Notes: generated by a model from the letters alone, not told the origin. A stretch of DNA of 64,000 nucleotides from Myxococcales bacterium UBA5297 (GCA_002408385.1 DHSB01000076.1:1-64000), one strand, 5' to 3'; shown: positions 30,491 through 38,786, counted from the stretch's first letter. Translations and numbers: made by a program.

Positions 30491-30615
30491 GCGGCATCCA
30501 GATTGTCATCGAGAGCCTACTCTGGAGATCGCGCTCACGCTAGATGCTGGGAAACGAACACAGTCGAGTTGATGGCTTTCAGGGCTTTAGCCTTGACAAG
30601 GCGCCGGCACAGCTA

Positions 30616-30800
30616 GGCCCATCCAACCAGCATGAGACAGAGACGATCCGGCGAGCTCATCTCGCAAATGGTGAGCAGCCGCAGGTCCTCGACGCCCCCC
30701 CGGCGCTGGTGGCTCGGCCTCGTCCACGACGATCACCGGGGGCTGGCTGGAGGCGCGCCACCTCGGTGATGCAAACAGCACGGCTGCGCTCGGCTTCACA
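30616..30800 (-). pseudogene. Remnant of an ExeA/TnsC-like AAA ATPase (transposition or secretion-type)
   Basis: Two neighbouring minus-strand frames give PPVIVVDEAE (about 30713-30750), a Walker B-like motif, then EDLRLLTICEMSSPDRLCLM followed by LVG (30619-30690). That order (hydrophobic-DEA, then LxxLRLLTNxExD, then LLVG) is characteristic of ExeA-family and transposon-associated ATPases. The halves lie in different frames and a stop follows soon after LVGWA. The Walker A region is not recognisable. The element is broken and non-functional; its parent mobile element cannot be named. Confidence 0.5.
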
Positions 30801-30970
30801 TCGCGCGCTCTTGCCGACCGAACAGCTACATGCCTGAAGGAGCAGAATTTGCTGCCCCTGAAGTCTTGAACCCTTCGGCGGCAAAGGCGTGGTCCATTCT
30901 CGGCGGTCTCGGTGGCCAGGGTGCAGGTTGCGTGCGGTGCGCACGATGGAGCGCCGCACGTCGTCCGTCC

Positions 30971-31461
30971 AGATTCCAGAGGAGATCAAAGATGCAACTG
31001 CCGAAGGCGGTCCCACGCCTCCGGCGGTCGAATTGGCTGGATGTGTGAGCCCAGGGCCCGCGAGGATTCGGCCGAGTCGCGGGATGTCTCGCCAGGCAGC
31101 GCCCGCGCTCTTCGTTCGTCTTCGCAAGCGCATGGCGAGAGAGCGCGGCAGGACGAGCTCGCCGAATGGCAGGCATCAAGTAGTCCGGCCAGATTCCAGA
31201 AGGGATCAAAGACGCAACCGCCGAAGGCGGTCCCACGCCTCCGGCGGTCGAATGGGCTGGATGTGTGAGCGAGCCCAGGGCCCGCGAGGATTCGGCCGGG
31301 TCGCGGGATGTCTCGCCAGGCAGAGCCCGCGCTCTTCGTTCGTCTTCGCAGGCGCATGGCGAGAGCGCGACAGGACGAGCTCGCCGATGGCAGGCATCAA
31401 GTAGTCCGGCGAGATTCCAGAAGGGGATCAAGAACGCAACCGCCGAAGGCGGTCGGGGTGA
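30971..31461. repeat. 220-bp direct tandem repeat, two full copies and a partial third
   Basis: Copy 1 (30971-31190) and copy 2 (31191-31411) are nearly identical, differing by single bases and a 4-base GAGC insertion in copy 2. A truncated third copy (31412 to about 31457) ends close to the flxA stop codon on the other strand. Each copy begins AGATTCCAGA and contains CCGCCGAAGGCGG plus the nearby CCTCCGGCGG, which can form alternative hairpins. The similarity shows a recent duplication. I see no terminal inverted repeats or transposase. Confidence 0.9.
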
Positions 31462-31470
31462 TCGGACAGC

Positions 31471-32301
31471 TCAGAGCTCCTGCGGCAGTGCCTTGAGCTC
31501 CTTCGCGCTGAAGACCGGGCCGTCCTTGCAGACGTAGACCGGCCCGATATTGCAGCGCCCGCACTTGCCGAGGCCGCACTTCATCCGGTTCTCGAGCGTG
31601 GTGAAGACGCGCTCCTCGGAGAAGCCGAGCTTCTCGAGCACCGGCAGCGTGAGCTTGATCATGATCGGCGGGCCGCAGACGACCGCGAAGGCGTCGGCCG
31701 ACCTCGGCGCGGCCTTCTCGACGATGGCCGGAACGAGGCCGATCTCGCCCTTCCAGTCCGGCGCCTCGCCGCCCGGCTCGACCGCCTGCCACAGCTTCAC
31801 GTCCGAGCGCTTCGCCCACCCCTCGAGCTCGCGCTTGTAGACGAGATCGCCGACGCTTCGGGCGCCGTAGACGATGGTCACGTCGCCAAACTTCTCGCGC
31901 TGATCGAGCACGTTCCAGATCACACAGCGCACCGGCGCGAGGCCGATGCCGCCGGCGATGAAGACGACGTCGTGGCCCTCCATCTGCCCGACAGGGAAGC
32001 GGTTCCCGTACGGCCCGCGAAAGCCGATGGTGTCGCCGACGCCAAGCTTGCGCAGGGCGCCGGTCACCTTGCCGGCCTCCTTGAAGCTGCACTCGATGTA
32101 GCCCTTTCGCGTCGGCGAGCTGGCGATGCAGAAGGTGCTCTCGCCCTCGCCAAAGGCCGAGTACTCGCCGAACTGGCCGGCCTGGAAATCGAAGCTCTCC
32201 GCGACCTTCGGGTCCTGGAAGACGAGCTTGAAGGTCCGCGTGTCGGGGGTCTCGTCGACAGCCTCTTCGATTCGCATCAGGTACGGTTGGTACAGGTTCA
32301 C
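31471..32301 (-). CDS. flxA: FAD/NAD(P)-binding oxidoreductase with 2Fe-2S motif, FlxA-like
   Basis: This 276-residue protein has a GTG start overlapping the previous stop by four bases. A ferredoxin-reductase-type FAD domain (about 1-105, with CIASSPTRKGY and FRGPYGNRFPV) precedes an NAD-binding domain (about 110-235, with FIAGGIGLAPVR and VCGPPIMI). The C-terminal CGLGKCGRCNIGPVYVCKDG is a 2Fe-2S ligand set as in dihydroorotate dehydrogenase and sulfite reductase electron-transfer subunits. In FlxABCD-HdrABC complexes this subunit is the NADH entry or exit point. Its place at the end of a seven-gene hdr/flx run supports that role. The start is GTG because any upstream extension would run into flxC coding sequence. 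Confidence 0.87.
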   Translation of the reverse strand: MNLYQPYLMRIEEAVDETPDTRTFKLVFQDPKVAESFDFQAGQFGEYSAFGEGESTFCIASSPTRKGYIECSFKEAGKVTGALRKLGVGDTIGFRGPYGNRFPVGQMEGHDVVFIAGGIGLAPVRCVIWNVLDQREKFGDVTIVYGARSVGDLVYKRELEGWAKRSDVKLWQAVEPGGEAPDWKGEIGLVPAIVEKAAPRSADAFAVVCGPPIMIKLTLPVLEKLGFSEERVFTTLENRMKCGLGKCGRCNIGPVYVCKDGPVFSAKELKALPQEL

Positions 32302-33368
32302 TTCGTCCCTCCCGTCGGGACCCCGGCCCCGGCGAGCTTCGCTATCTGGCCGAGGATCTCTGGCAGGTCCATCCCCGCTGGACAGGCGCGCGCACAGCGG
32401 CCGCAACCCGTGCAGAGAAGCTCGCCAAAGCGCTTCGGGTAGATGGAGAACTTGTGCAGGACGCGCTGGCGGAAGCGCTCGTTCTGCGTGCCGCGCGGGT
32501 TGTGTCCGCTCGCGTGGACGGTGAACTTGCCGGCCTGGCAGGTGTCCCAGTTGCGCCGGCGCACCCCGCGGTCGATGCCTTCGGGCTCGTCGACGATGTC
32601 GAAGCAGTGGCAGGTCGGGCAGACCGCCGCGCACGCTCCACAGCCGTGGCAGCGCATCGCCAGCCTCTTCCAGAGCTCGTGCTCGTAGTTGTCGGCGAGC
32701 CAGCCCGAGAGCTTCGTCGCCTCGATCGGCAGGTTGGAGGCCACCTTGCGCGTCGCCGCCTCGCGGAAGCTCTTCGCCGCCTCGGCGCCGCTCGCCTCGC
32801 CGAAGCGCTGCGCGTGCGCCTCCACGAGCGCCTGGCCCTTCGGCGTCAGGATCTGCGCGAGGTACGCGTCGCCGTCGCTGGGCACGAGCAGGATGTCGGC
32901 GCCCTTCTGCGCGTCCGGGCCGCTGCCGACCGCGGTGCAGAAGCACGACTTGTCGACCCCACGGCAAGCCAGGCTGACGATGGTTGTCGCCTCGCGCCGG
33001 CCGAACCAAAGCTCGTCGCGGTAGTCCCAGCCCATCACCTTGTCGAGGATCTCGACCGCGGCGACGTCGCACGGGCGCGCCCCGAGGATTACCTGCTTCG
33101 GGTGCTCGGTCGCGACCTCCTGCAGCTCGATGCCGTCCTTCTTCTTCTGCCAGCGAAGCAGGACTTCGGTCGGCGGCAGGAAGAATTCCTTGGGCGATCG
33201 CGGCGGCAGCGGGCCGTCGAGCCGCGCCTCATCGAAGCTCGCGATGGGCCGGTAGGCGGCGACCTGGGGATTGTCCACACGCGCTGGCGCCACCACCCTC
33301 GTCCCCGCGGAGAGGAGGTCGGCCACGAGCCCGGCGAGGTCTGCTTTAGTCAGGATTCTCGTGCTCAC
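32298..33368 (-). CDS. flxC: 4Fe-4S dicluster electron-transfer protein, FlxC / sulfite reductase subunit A-like
   Basis: This 356-residue protein starts with GTG, overlapping the previous gene by four bases (GTGA). The N-terminal two-thirds resemble anaerobic sulfite reductase A-type proteins (LGARPCDVAAVEILDKVM, then CRGVDKSCFCTAVGSGPDAQ). The C-terminal part carries two ferredoxin motifs: CHGCGACAAVCPTCHC (about 240-255) and CTGCGRCARACP (about 329-340). It should shuttle electrons between the NADH-oxidising subunit and the Hdr core in the cytoplasm. Subunit letters B and C follow the Desulfovibrio naming as I recall it and could be interchanged. Confidence 0.82.
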   Translation of the reverse strand: MSTRILTKADLAGLVADLLSAGTRVVAPARVDNPQVAAYRPIASFDEARLDGPLPPRSPKEFFLPPTEVLLRWQKKKDGIELQEVATEHPKQVILGARPCDVAAVEILDKVMGWDYRDELWFGRREATTIVSLACRGVDKSCFCTAVGSGPDAQKGADILLVPSDGDAYLAQILTPKGQALVEAHAQRFGEASGAEAAKSFREAATRKVASNLPIEATKLSGWLADNYEHELWKRLAMRCHGCGACAAVCPTCHCFDIVDEPEGIDRGVRRRNWDTCQAGKFTVHASGHNPRGTQNERFRQRVLHKFSIYPKRFGELLCTGCGRCARACPAGMDLPEILGQIAKLAGAGVPTGGTK

Positions 33369-34237
33369 CGGATGAACTCCTGGCTGTCGTCGGACCGGAA
33401 GGTCCCTATCGGCGCCGCGATGCTGGGGTCGTCGCTGGGCTTGTGCCCGAAGCGCTTCTCGACGCTCTGCGCGGTGTAGCGGGTCAGCAGGTTGAGCGGG
33501 ATGCCAACCGGGCAGGCGCGCTCGCACTCGCCGCAGTCGACGCAGCGGCCGGCCTGGTGCATCACGCGCGTCATCTGCCAGGCGAAGTTCGCGCGCGGGT
33601 GCGAGGAGCTCTCGATCCACACCGGGCGGGTCTTGTCGGCCACGCACTGCTCGCAGAAGCACATCGGGCAGACTTCGCGGCAGGCATGGCAGCGGATGCA
33701 GCGCTCGAGCTGCTGCGACCAGAAGGCGAACCGCTCCTGCGGGGTCTTCTGCATCAGCGCGGCGATCTGCTCCTCGCGCCGGGTGACGCGCGGCGGCTCG
33801 GGCTGCGGCTCGCCGATCAGATGGTCGTAGAGCGTCGGCTCGCGGGTCTCGCAGATGCCACAGCGGTCCGCGACGGTCTCTGCCGTCAAGCTCGCGGGCA
33901 TCGTCGGCTCGCGCACCACGCCGCCGCAGCGCACGCCGAGGATCACCACGTCCTCGCGCTTCACCTGGCTCTCGCGGATGAGGCCGGCGATCGCCTTGGC
34001 GTCGCACGGCTTGGCGACCACGGCCGCCTTGCCCAGCCCGACGACGTGCCTGCGCCGGGGCGAGAGGTAGGTCGCGAGGTTCTGTACGCAGCGCGCGTCG
34101 AAGATGAGCCGCTCGGCGTCCTCGGGCCGGGTGACGAAGGCCGCGCGCGCGCCGCGCGGGCCCTCCTCCCAGCCGATGACGACCTTCACGGCCCCATCGG
34201 TCAGCAGCTTCGCTGCTATCTGTCGCAGCTCTTTCAT
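33365..34237 (-). CDS. flxB: Iron-sulfur protein with FrhB/FdhB-like N-terminus, FlxB-like
   Basis: This 290-residue protein starts with ATG two bases after the flxD stop. The N-terminal half (about 1-130) looks like the F420-hydrogenase/formate dehydrogenase beta-type module, with VVAKPCDAKAIAGLIRESQ and ILGVRCGGVV. The C-terminal half has CIRCHACREVCPMCFCEQC and CVDCGECERACP, enough ligands for two 4Fe-4S clusters. Together with the next gene it forms the electron wire of the Flx module. No signal peptide or membrane segment is visible, as expected for a cytoplasmic complex. Confidence 0.8.
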   Translation of the reverse strand: MKELRQIAAKLLTDGAVKVVIGWEEGPRGARAAFVTRPEDAERLIFDARCVQNLATYLSPRRRHVVGLGKAAVVAKPCDAKAIAGLIRESQVKREDVVILGVRCGGVVREPTMPASLTAETVADRCGICETREPTLYDHLIGEPQPEPPRVTRREEQIAALMQKTPQERFAFWSQQLERCIRCHACREVCPMCFCEQCVADKTRPVWIESSSHPRANFAWQMTRVMHQAGRCVDCGECERACPVGIPLNLLTRYTAQSVEKRFGHKPSDDPSIAAPIGTFRSDDSQEFIR

Positions 34238-34239
34238 GG

Positions 34240-34680
34240 TCAGTCTCTCGAGAGGCTTTGGTACTCGGTGAACGGCCCGAGGTTGCGGACGCGCTCGGTG
34301 GTCTCGTTCACGACGTCACGCCACTTGTTGCCTTCGCTCGCCGAGACCCAACTGAAGGTCATGCGCTGGTTGTCGACGCCCATCATGTCGGCGATCTCGC
34401 GGAAGACCGCGAAGCGCCGCCGCGCGTGGTAGTTGCCGGCGGTGTAGTGGCAGTCGGCCGGGTGGCAGCCGCTGACGATGACGCCGTCGGCGCCGCGCTC
34501 GAAGGCCTTGATGAGGAACAGCGGGTCGATGCGGCCGGTGCAGGGCAGGCGCACGACGCGCACGTTCGGGCTCATCTGCAGCCGGCTCGTGCCGGCCAGG
34601 TCCGCGCCGGTGTACGTGCACCAGTTGCAGACGAAGGCCACGATCTTGGGCTCGAAGGCTTTGGTCTCTTCTGTCGCCAT
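34240..34680 (-). CDS. flxD: MvhD-type iron-sulfur electron-transfer subunit (FlxD)
   Basis: This 146-residue protein has an ATG start with GGAG just upstream. It is a single MvhD domain with the characteristic cysteines FVCNWCTY (about 16-23), RLPCTGRIDPLF (about 44-55) and SGCHPADCHY (about 70-79), which bind a 2Fe-2S cluster. MvhD/FlxD passes electrons from the hydrogenase or Flx module into HdrA. The size matches the family. A larger overlapping frame reaches upstream to 35280, but that part is out-of-frame hdrA and intergenic sequence, so the ATG at 34680 is preferred. Confidence 0.88.
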   Translation of the reverse strand: MATEETKAFEPKIVAFVCNWCTYTGADLAGTSRLQMSPNVRVVRLPCTGRIDPLFLIKAFERGADGVIVSGCHPADCHYTAGNYHARRRFAVFREIADMMGVDNQRMTFSWVSASEGNKWRDVVNETTERVRNLGPFTEYQSLSRD

Positions 34681-34931
34681 GCGGTGGCTCCGGTACTCGG
34701 TTCTTCTCTTCTTGGTTGCGTCCGCGATGCTTGAGCTGGCGCGCGATTCCTCGGGTCTAGGCGGGGCCTCGTTATGCCGCCGCCCTCTCCCTCCCTCCGC
34801 CCCCTCTTTCCACGGCGCGCAGCGGCCTTCGTGCGTGCCGCGAGCCCCTCGGCGCGCCGAGGGAGAGGGGGCTGCACGCAGCGTGCGGTGGCGGAGGTCG
34901 GAGGAGACGAAGAGGCAGCAAGAGGCGGCTC
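34681..34931. other. 251-base gap in the hdr-flx operon with a palindromic stem
   Basis: This is the only sizeable gap in an otherwise compact operon. It contains a perfect 16-bp palindrome CCTCGGCGCGCCGAGG (34847-34862) flanked by C-rich and G-rich arms that extend the pairing imperfectly. It could be an mRNA-processing or stability hairpin or a small inserted element. No gene is seen in it. Confidence 0.55.
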
Positions 34932-36950
34932 CTAAAGCGCGTTGATCGCGGCCCAGATCTGCTCGTCGGTGAAGCCCTGCAGCTCGACGCTCTTCGACGG
35001 GCAGGTCGCCTGGCACGTGCCACAGCCCTGGCAGACGCCCTTGTTCACGTGCGCAGCGACCTTGTTCAGGTTGCCCTCGCCGTCCTTGAGCTCCCGGCGC
35101 TCGACCGCGCCGTAGGGACAGACGCGCTCGCAGTGGAAGCAGCCGGTGCAGAGGCTCTCGTTGACGGTCGCCACGGTCGGCTCGCGCTCGAGCTCCTTGT
35201 TCGAGAAGAGCCCAAGGACCTTGGTCGCGGCCGCAGAGGCCATCGCCACCGAGTCGGGGATGTCGCGCGGGGCCTGGCACGCACCGGCGACGAAGACGCC
35301 CGCGGTGCTGGTCTCGACCGGCCGCAGCTTCGGGTGCGCCTCGTTGATGAAGCCGTGCGCGTCGTAGGAGATCGACAGCTTCTGCGCCAGGCTCTCGATG
35401 CCGGGCTGCGGCCGCACCGCGGTCGCGAGGACGACCATGTCGGCGTCGATGGTGACCGGCTCGCCGCTCAGCGTGTCCGCGCCGTAGACCTTGATAACGT
35501 CCCCTGCCCGCTCGAGCTTGGAGACGCGGCCGCGCAGGTAGATGGCGCCTTCCTTCTCGATAGCGCGGCGCGTGAACTCGTCGTAGCCCTTACCGGCCGC
35601 GCGGATGTCCATGTAGAAGACGTACGCCCTCCCGTCGTGAACCTTGTGCCGGTAGAGCATCGTGTGCTTCGCGACGTACATGCAGCAGATCTTCGAGCAG
35701 TACTCGATGCCCTTGGCCGCATCGCGCGAGCCGATGCACTGCAGGAAGACGATGGTCTTGGGCTCCTTGCCGTCGCTGGGCCGCTTGATGACGCCGCCGG
35801 TCGGGCCGGAAGCCGACGCGAGCCGCTCGAACTGCAGCCCGTCGATGACGTCGGGGATCTCGCCGTAGCCGTACTCGCCGTAGCCCTTGAGCTGCGGGGT
35901 CGGCTGGTCCTTGCCGATGCTGTAGAGCTGGAAGCCGGTGGCGACGACGATGGCGCCGACCTTCTCGGTGACGAAGCTGTCCTGCTGCTCGAAGTCGATG
36001 GCCTCGCGCCCGCAAGCCTGCTTGCACTTGCCGCAGGCGTCCTCTTTGAAGCCCTTCGCGCGACCCTTGAAGAGCGCGCAGCTCTCGCGATCGAGGACCG
36101 GGATGTTGGGCACCGCCTGCGGGAACGGGACGTAGATCGCGGTCCGCCTGCCGAGCTCCTGATCGAACTCGCTCGGGACCTTCTTGTTCGGGCAGACGCT
36201 CTGGCATTCGCCGCAGCCGTTGCACTTCGTCTCGTCGACGCAGCGCGCCTTGCGGCGGATCTTCACCTCGAAGTTGCCGATGTAGCCGCCGACCGCCTCG
36301 ACCTCGCTGAACGCGAGCAGCTTGATACGCGGGTGCTGGTACACCTCGACCATCCGCGGGGTGAGGATGCACTGCGAGCAGTCGAGCGTCGGGAAGGTCT
36401 CGGAGAGCTGGCTCATGTGCCCGCCGATCGACGGCTCCTTCTCGACGAGCACCACCTCGCCGCCGCCCTCGGCGATGTCGAGCGCGGCCTGGATACCGGC
36501 GATGCCGCCCCCGATGACCAGCGCCCGCTTCTCGACCGGGATGCGGATGGGCTCGAGCGGCCGGTTGCGCTTCACCTTCTCGACGATGGCGCGCGTCAGG
36601 TCGATGGCCTTGGCGGTGGCGGCCTGGCGGTCTTCGTGAATCCACGAGCAGTGCTCGCGGATATTGGCCATCTCGCACAGGTAGGGGTTGAGCCCCGAGG
36701 CGCTGCAGGCGCGCCGGAAGGTGCGCTCGTGCATGCGCGGCGAGCAGGCCGCGACGACTACCCCGTCGAGCCCCTTCTCGGCGATGGCCTGCTTGACCAG
36801 GCGCTGGCCCGGGTCGGAGCACATGTACTTGTAGTCGACGGCGTGCGCGACGCCGGGCAGCTCGCCGAGCTCACGGGCGACGCGGGCACAGTCCACGGTG
36901 CGCCCGATGTTCTCGCCGCAGTGGCAGACGAAGACGCCGATGCGAGGCAT
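34932..36950 (-). CDS. hdrA: Heterodisulfide reductase subunit A-like flavin electron-bifurcating protein
   Basis: This 672-residue protein is full length for HdrA. It has an N-terminal segment with VFVCHCGENIG, then an FAD-binding Rossmann motif VIGGGIAGIQAALDIAEGGG (about 144-163) with EKEPSIGGHM. Cys-rich insertions DCSQCIL and CNGCGECQSVCP follow. The C-terminus has two ferredoxin motifs, CTGCFHCERVCPYGAV and CQGCGTCQATCPSKSV. HdrA carries the bifurcating flavin that splits electrons between ferredoxin and a disulfide acceptor. It sits between hdrB and flxD in the order seen in sulfate reducers. Nothing indicates a missing cofactor ligand. Confidence 0.94.
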   Translation of the reverse strand: MPRIGVFVCHCGENIGRTVDCARVARELGELPGVAHAVDYKYMCSDPGQRLVKQAIAEKGLDGVVVAACSPRMHERTFRRACSASGLNPYLCEMANIREHCSWIHEDRQAATAKAIDLTRAIVEKVKRNRPLEPIRIPVEKRALVIGGGIAGIQAALDIAEGGGEVVLVEKEPSIGGHMSQLSETFPTLDCSQCILTPRMVEVYQHPRIKLLAFSEVEAVGGYIGNFEVKIRRKARCVDETKCNGCGECQSVCPNKKVPSEFDQELGRRTAIYVPFPQAVPNIPVLDRESCALFKGRAKGFKEDACGKCKQACGREAIDFEQQDSFVTEKVGAIVVATGFQLYSIGKDQPTPQLKGYGEYGYGEIPDVIDGLQFERLASASGPTGGVIKRPSDGKEPKTIVFLQCIGSRDAAKGIEYCSKICCMYVAKHTMLYRHKVHDGRAYVFYMDIRAAGKGYDEFTRRAIEKEGAIYLRGRVSKLERAGDVIKVYGADTLSGEPVTIDADMVVLATAVRPQPGIESLAQKLSISYDAHGFINEAHPKLRPVETSTAGVFVAGACQAPRDIPDSVAMASAAATKVLGLFSNKELEREPTVATVNESLCTGCFHCERVCPYGAVERRELKDGEGNLNKVAAHVNKGVCQGCGTCQATCPSKSVELQGFTDEQIWAAINAL

Positions 36951-37028
36951 GAGATCAGTTCTCCTGGCCGGTCATCCCGGCTGCGCGAGCGCTCGCCTCT
37001 CTCGTCGAGGCAGGTCCCAGGGGCTGGC

Positions 37029-37913
37029 TCATGACGCCTGGGCCGCGCTCTCGCCCCCGCTCGAAACCCGCGCGATGAGCGCCTTGGTGCTGATGATGTG
37101 GCGGGCGAGGCCGAGCTCGCCCGGCTCCAGGCCGAGCCCGAGGCCGACAGCCTGGGTGAGGAAGAGCACCGGGAGCTGCGCCTCGCCGCGCTGCAGCATC
37201 GCCTTCTGGCGCAGGTCGAGGTTGGTGTGGCACATCGGGCAGGCCACGACGAGCGCCTCGGCGCCGGCCGCGCGCGCGTCCTCGAGGATCGCGCGGCCGA
37301 GGCGCACCACCGAGGCGGTGCGCGAGATCGACAGGCCCGCGCCGCAGCAGTCGAGCCGCTTGCCCCACTTCACCGGCCGCGCGCCCGCCGCCTCGACTAT
37401 CTGCTCCATGGAGCTGGGGGCCTCGACGTCGTCGAACTGCGCGACCTCGGGGGGCCTCAGCAGCAAACAGCCGTAGTAGCAGGCGACCTTCAACCCCCGG
37501 AGCCCGGCTTTCGCGCTCTCCTGAATCTTCGAGGTCATCGGCCGCAGCAGCGCGAGGATGCTCTGCACCTCGACGCTGTTGGCGAACTCGCCGCGCAGCA
37601 CCTCGTTGACCCGGGTGCCGAGCGCCTCGTCGTGCGCGATCTCGTGCCGCGCGGTCGCCAGGCGGCTGAAGCAGGCGGCGCACGGCGCCATCACCTGCCT
37701 GATTCCCTGCGACTCGGCGAGCGCGAGGTTGCGCGCGGCGAGCAAGACGGCGAGCAGGTGATTGGTCTGGTGTGCCGAGGTGGCGCCGCAGCACGACCAG
37801 TCCTCGAGCTCCTCGAGCTCGAAGCCGAGCGGGCCGGCGATGGCCTTCAAGCTGCGGTCGAACTCGCGCGCGGTCGCGTGCAGCGAACAGCCGGGGAAGT
37901 AGCCGAGCTTCAT
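37029..37913 (-). CDS. hdrB: Heterodisulfide reductase subunit B-like
   Basis: This 294-residue protein starts with ATG and overlaps the hdrC stop by four bases (ATGA). Both CCG domains are complete: one with CSLHA, WSCCGATSAHQ and APCAACF, the other with CYYGCLL, LDCCGAGLS and ACPMCHTN. In methanogen and Desulfovibrio HdrB these bind two non-cubane 4Fe-4S clusters that reduce the heterodisulfide. The physiological disulfide here is unknown; DsrC-type or other small disulfide partners are possible, but none is encoded in the window. The intact motifs argue for a catalytically competent subunit. Confidence 0.92.
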   Translation of the reverse strand: MKLGYFPGCSLHATAREFDRSLKAIAGPLGFELEELEDWSCCGATSAHQTNHLLAVLLAARNLALAESQGIRQVMAPCAACFSRLATARHEIAHDEALGTRVNEVLRGEFANSVEVQSILALLRPMTSKIQESAKAGLRGLKVACYYGCLLLRPPEVAQFDDVEAPSSMEQIVEAAGARPVKWGKRLDCCGAGLSISRTASVVRLGRAILEDARAAGAEALVVACPMCHTNLDLRQKAMLQRGEAQLPVLFLTQAVGLGLGLEPGELGLARHIISTKALIARVSSGGESAAQAS

Positions 37914-38470
37914 CTCCCCTCCTTGCGCGCGGCCTGCGCGCAGGTGGCGAAGATGCGCCGCACCTCGCCGATGCCCTCGATGCCCTTCGGCAGCAGCGCG
38001 AGCTTGCCGCGCACGAGCATCCCGGGCGCGGCCGTCACGTCGGCGAACAGATCGCCGGTCCGCATCTTGTAGTTGGCCACCAGGCCGAACTCGAAGACCC
38101 GACCGTTCTCGCGGATCTGCTCGAGGAAGCTGCGATGGAAAGCGGCGATGCGCCGTGGAGGCGAGGCCTTCGCCCGCAGCGCCAGCTCTCGCAGGCAGTC
38201 GATGATCCGCGCGGGGTCGACGCCGTTGGGGCAGCGCGCCGTGCAGGTCTCACAGGTGAGGCAAAGCCAGATCGAATCGTCCTCGAAGAGCCTCTCCCGC
38301 GAGTCGACCTGGGCCAACCGCAGCATCTGGTGCGGCTTGAGGCTCATCTCCTCGGCCATCGGGCAGCCGGCAGTGCACTTGCCACACTGGTAGCAGGCGG
38401 AAACGTTGAGGCCCGTCGCGGCTCTGACCTCTCCCGCGAGAGAGCCGTCGAAGCTTTCGTGTTCGCTCAC
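37910..38470 (-). CDS. hdrC: Heterodisulfide reductase subunit C-like ferredoxin
   Basis: This 186-residue protein has a GTG start preceded by GAGG (AGAGGCAAGA). Two 4Fe-4S motifs, CYQCGKCTAGCP (about 26-37) and CLTCETCTARCP (about 70-81), match HdrC, which relays electrons from HdrA to HdrB. The open frame continues upstream to 39016 without homology, so the GTG is taken as the start. This is the first gene of the hdrCBA-flxDBCA run and the operon promoter should lie just upstream, in 38471-38650. Confidence 0.92.
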   Translation of the reverse strand: MSEHESFDGSLAGEVRAATGLNVSACYQCGKCTAGCPMAEEMSLKPHQMLRLAQVDSRERLFEDDSIWLCLTCETCTARCPNGVDPARIIDCLRELALRAKASPPRRIAAFHRSFLEQIRENGRVFEFGLVANYKMRTGDLFADVTAAPGMLVRGKLALLPKGIEGIGEVRRIFATCAQAARKEGR

Positions 38471-38502
38471 TCTTGCCTCTTCTGCGCTCAATAGGAGGAG
38501 CC

Positions 38503-38523
38503 CGCCCGGCTGGTCGCCGGGCG
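38503..38523 (-). promoter_or_regulatory. Hairpin in the hdrC leader
   Basis: CGCCCGGC and GCCGGGCG form an 8-bp perfect stem around a 5-base loop, ending 33 bases upstream of the hdrC start. It has no following T-run, so it is more likely an mRNA-stability or regulatory element than a terminator. Confidence 0.4.
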
Positions 38524-38722
38524 AGCGCTTGCACCCTGTGCGGTCTGTATCCGTACGGTCGCCAACAGTCGACGGAAAAAGTCTTCGGGTGCACCCCTTC
38601 TTCAGCGCCGGCACTCGGCTCGATTTGCTCGCCTGCTGCCTCGAAGGGATTCCGGATTGAGACGAGAGCTCGGCTGTCGAAAACGACTCGCAGCGCCTGC
38701 GGTCGACACGAGGGTTCCCGGC

Positions 38723-38742
38723 GGCCGGCACGAAGGCCGGCC
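38723..38742 (-). terminator. Hairpin downstream of the DUF4091 gene
   Basis: GGCCGGC and GCCGGCC pair across a short loop about 45 bases after the DUF4091 stop codon. It lacks a clear T-tract, as is common in GC-rich genomes, so the terminator role is only probable. Confidence 0.4.
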
Positions 38743-38786
38743 CTCCGGAAACCGCGCGGCGGGGCACCGAAGCGAGGCCGCGCCTT

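Larger units (their letters stand above)
30491..31470. other. Gene-poor scar region between ppiC and the flx-hdr cluster
   Basis: This 980-base stretch has no intact gene. Its left half (about 30.6-30.8 kb) holds decayed coding sequence for an ExeA/TnsC-like ATPase. Its right half is a 220-bp direct repeat. Short open frames cross it on both strands but are low-complexity and Arg/Pro/Ser-rich. It is best read as the remains of a past insertion that separates two functional operons. Confidence 0.7.
38471..38786. other. Intergenic region upstream of hdrC and downstream of the DUF4091 gene
   Basis: This 316-base region holds no gene. It should contain the hdr-flx promoter, but I could not pick a convincing -35/-10 pair. 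It does contain a leader hairpin (38503-38523) and a terminator-like hairpin (38723-38742). I looked for a Rex-type TTGTGAA...TTCACAA operator and did not see one. Confidence 0.6.

Noticed and set aside
30826..31431. Proteins encoded in the 220-bp repeats
   Set aside because: The frames exist on both strands only because of GC bias. They are low-complexity and change frame at the 4-base insertion in copy 2.
35049..37034. Plus-strand open frame of about 660 codons opposite hdrA
   Set aside because: It is antisense to conserved HdrA residues and its composition is that of a shadow.
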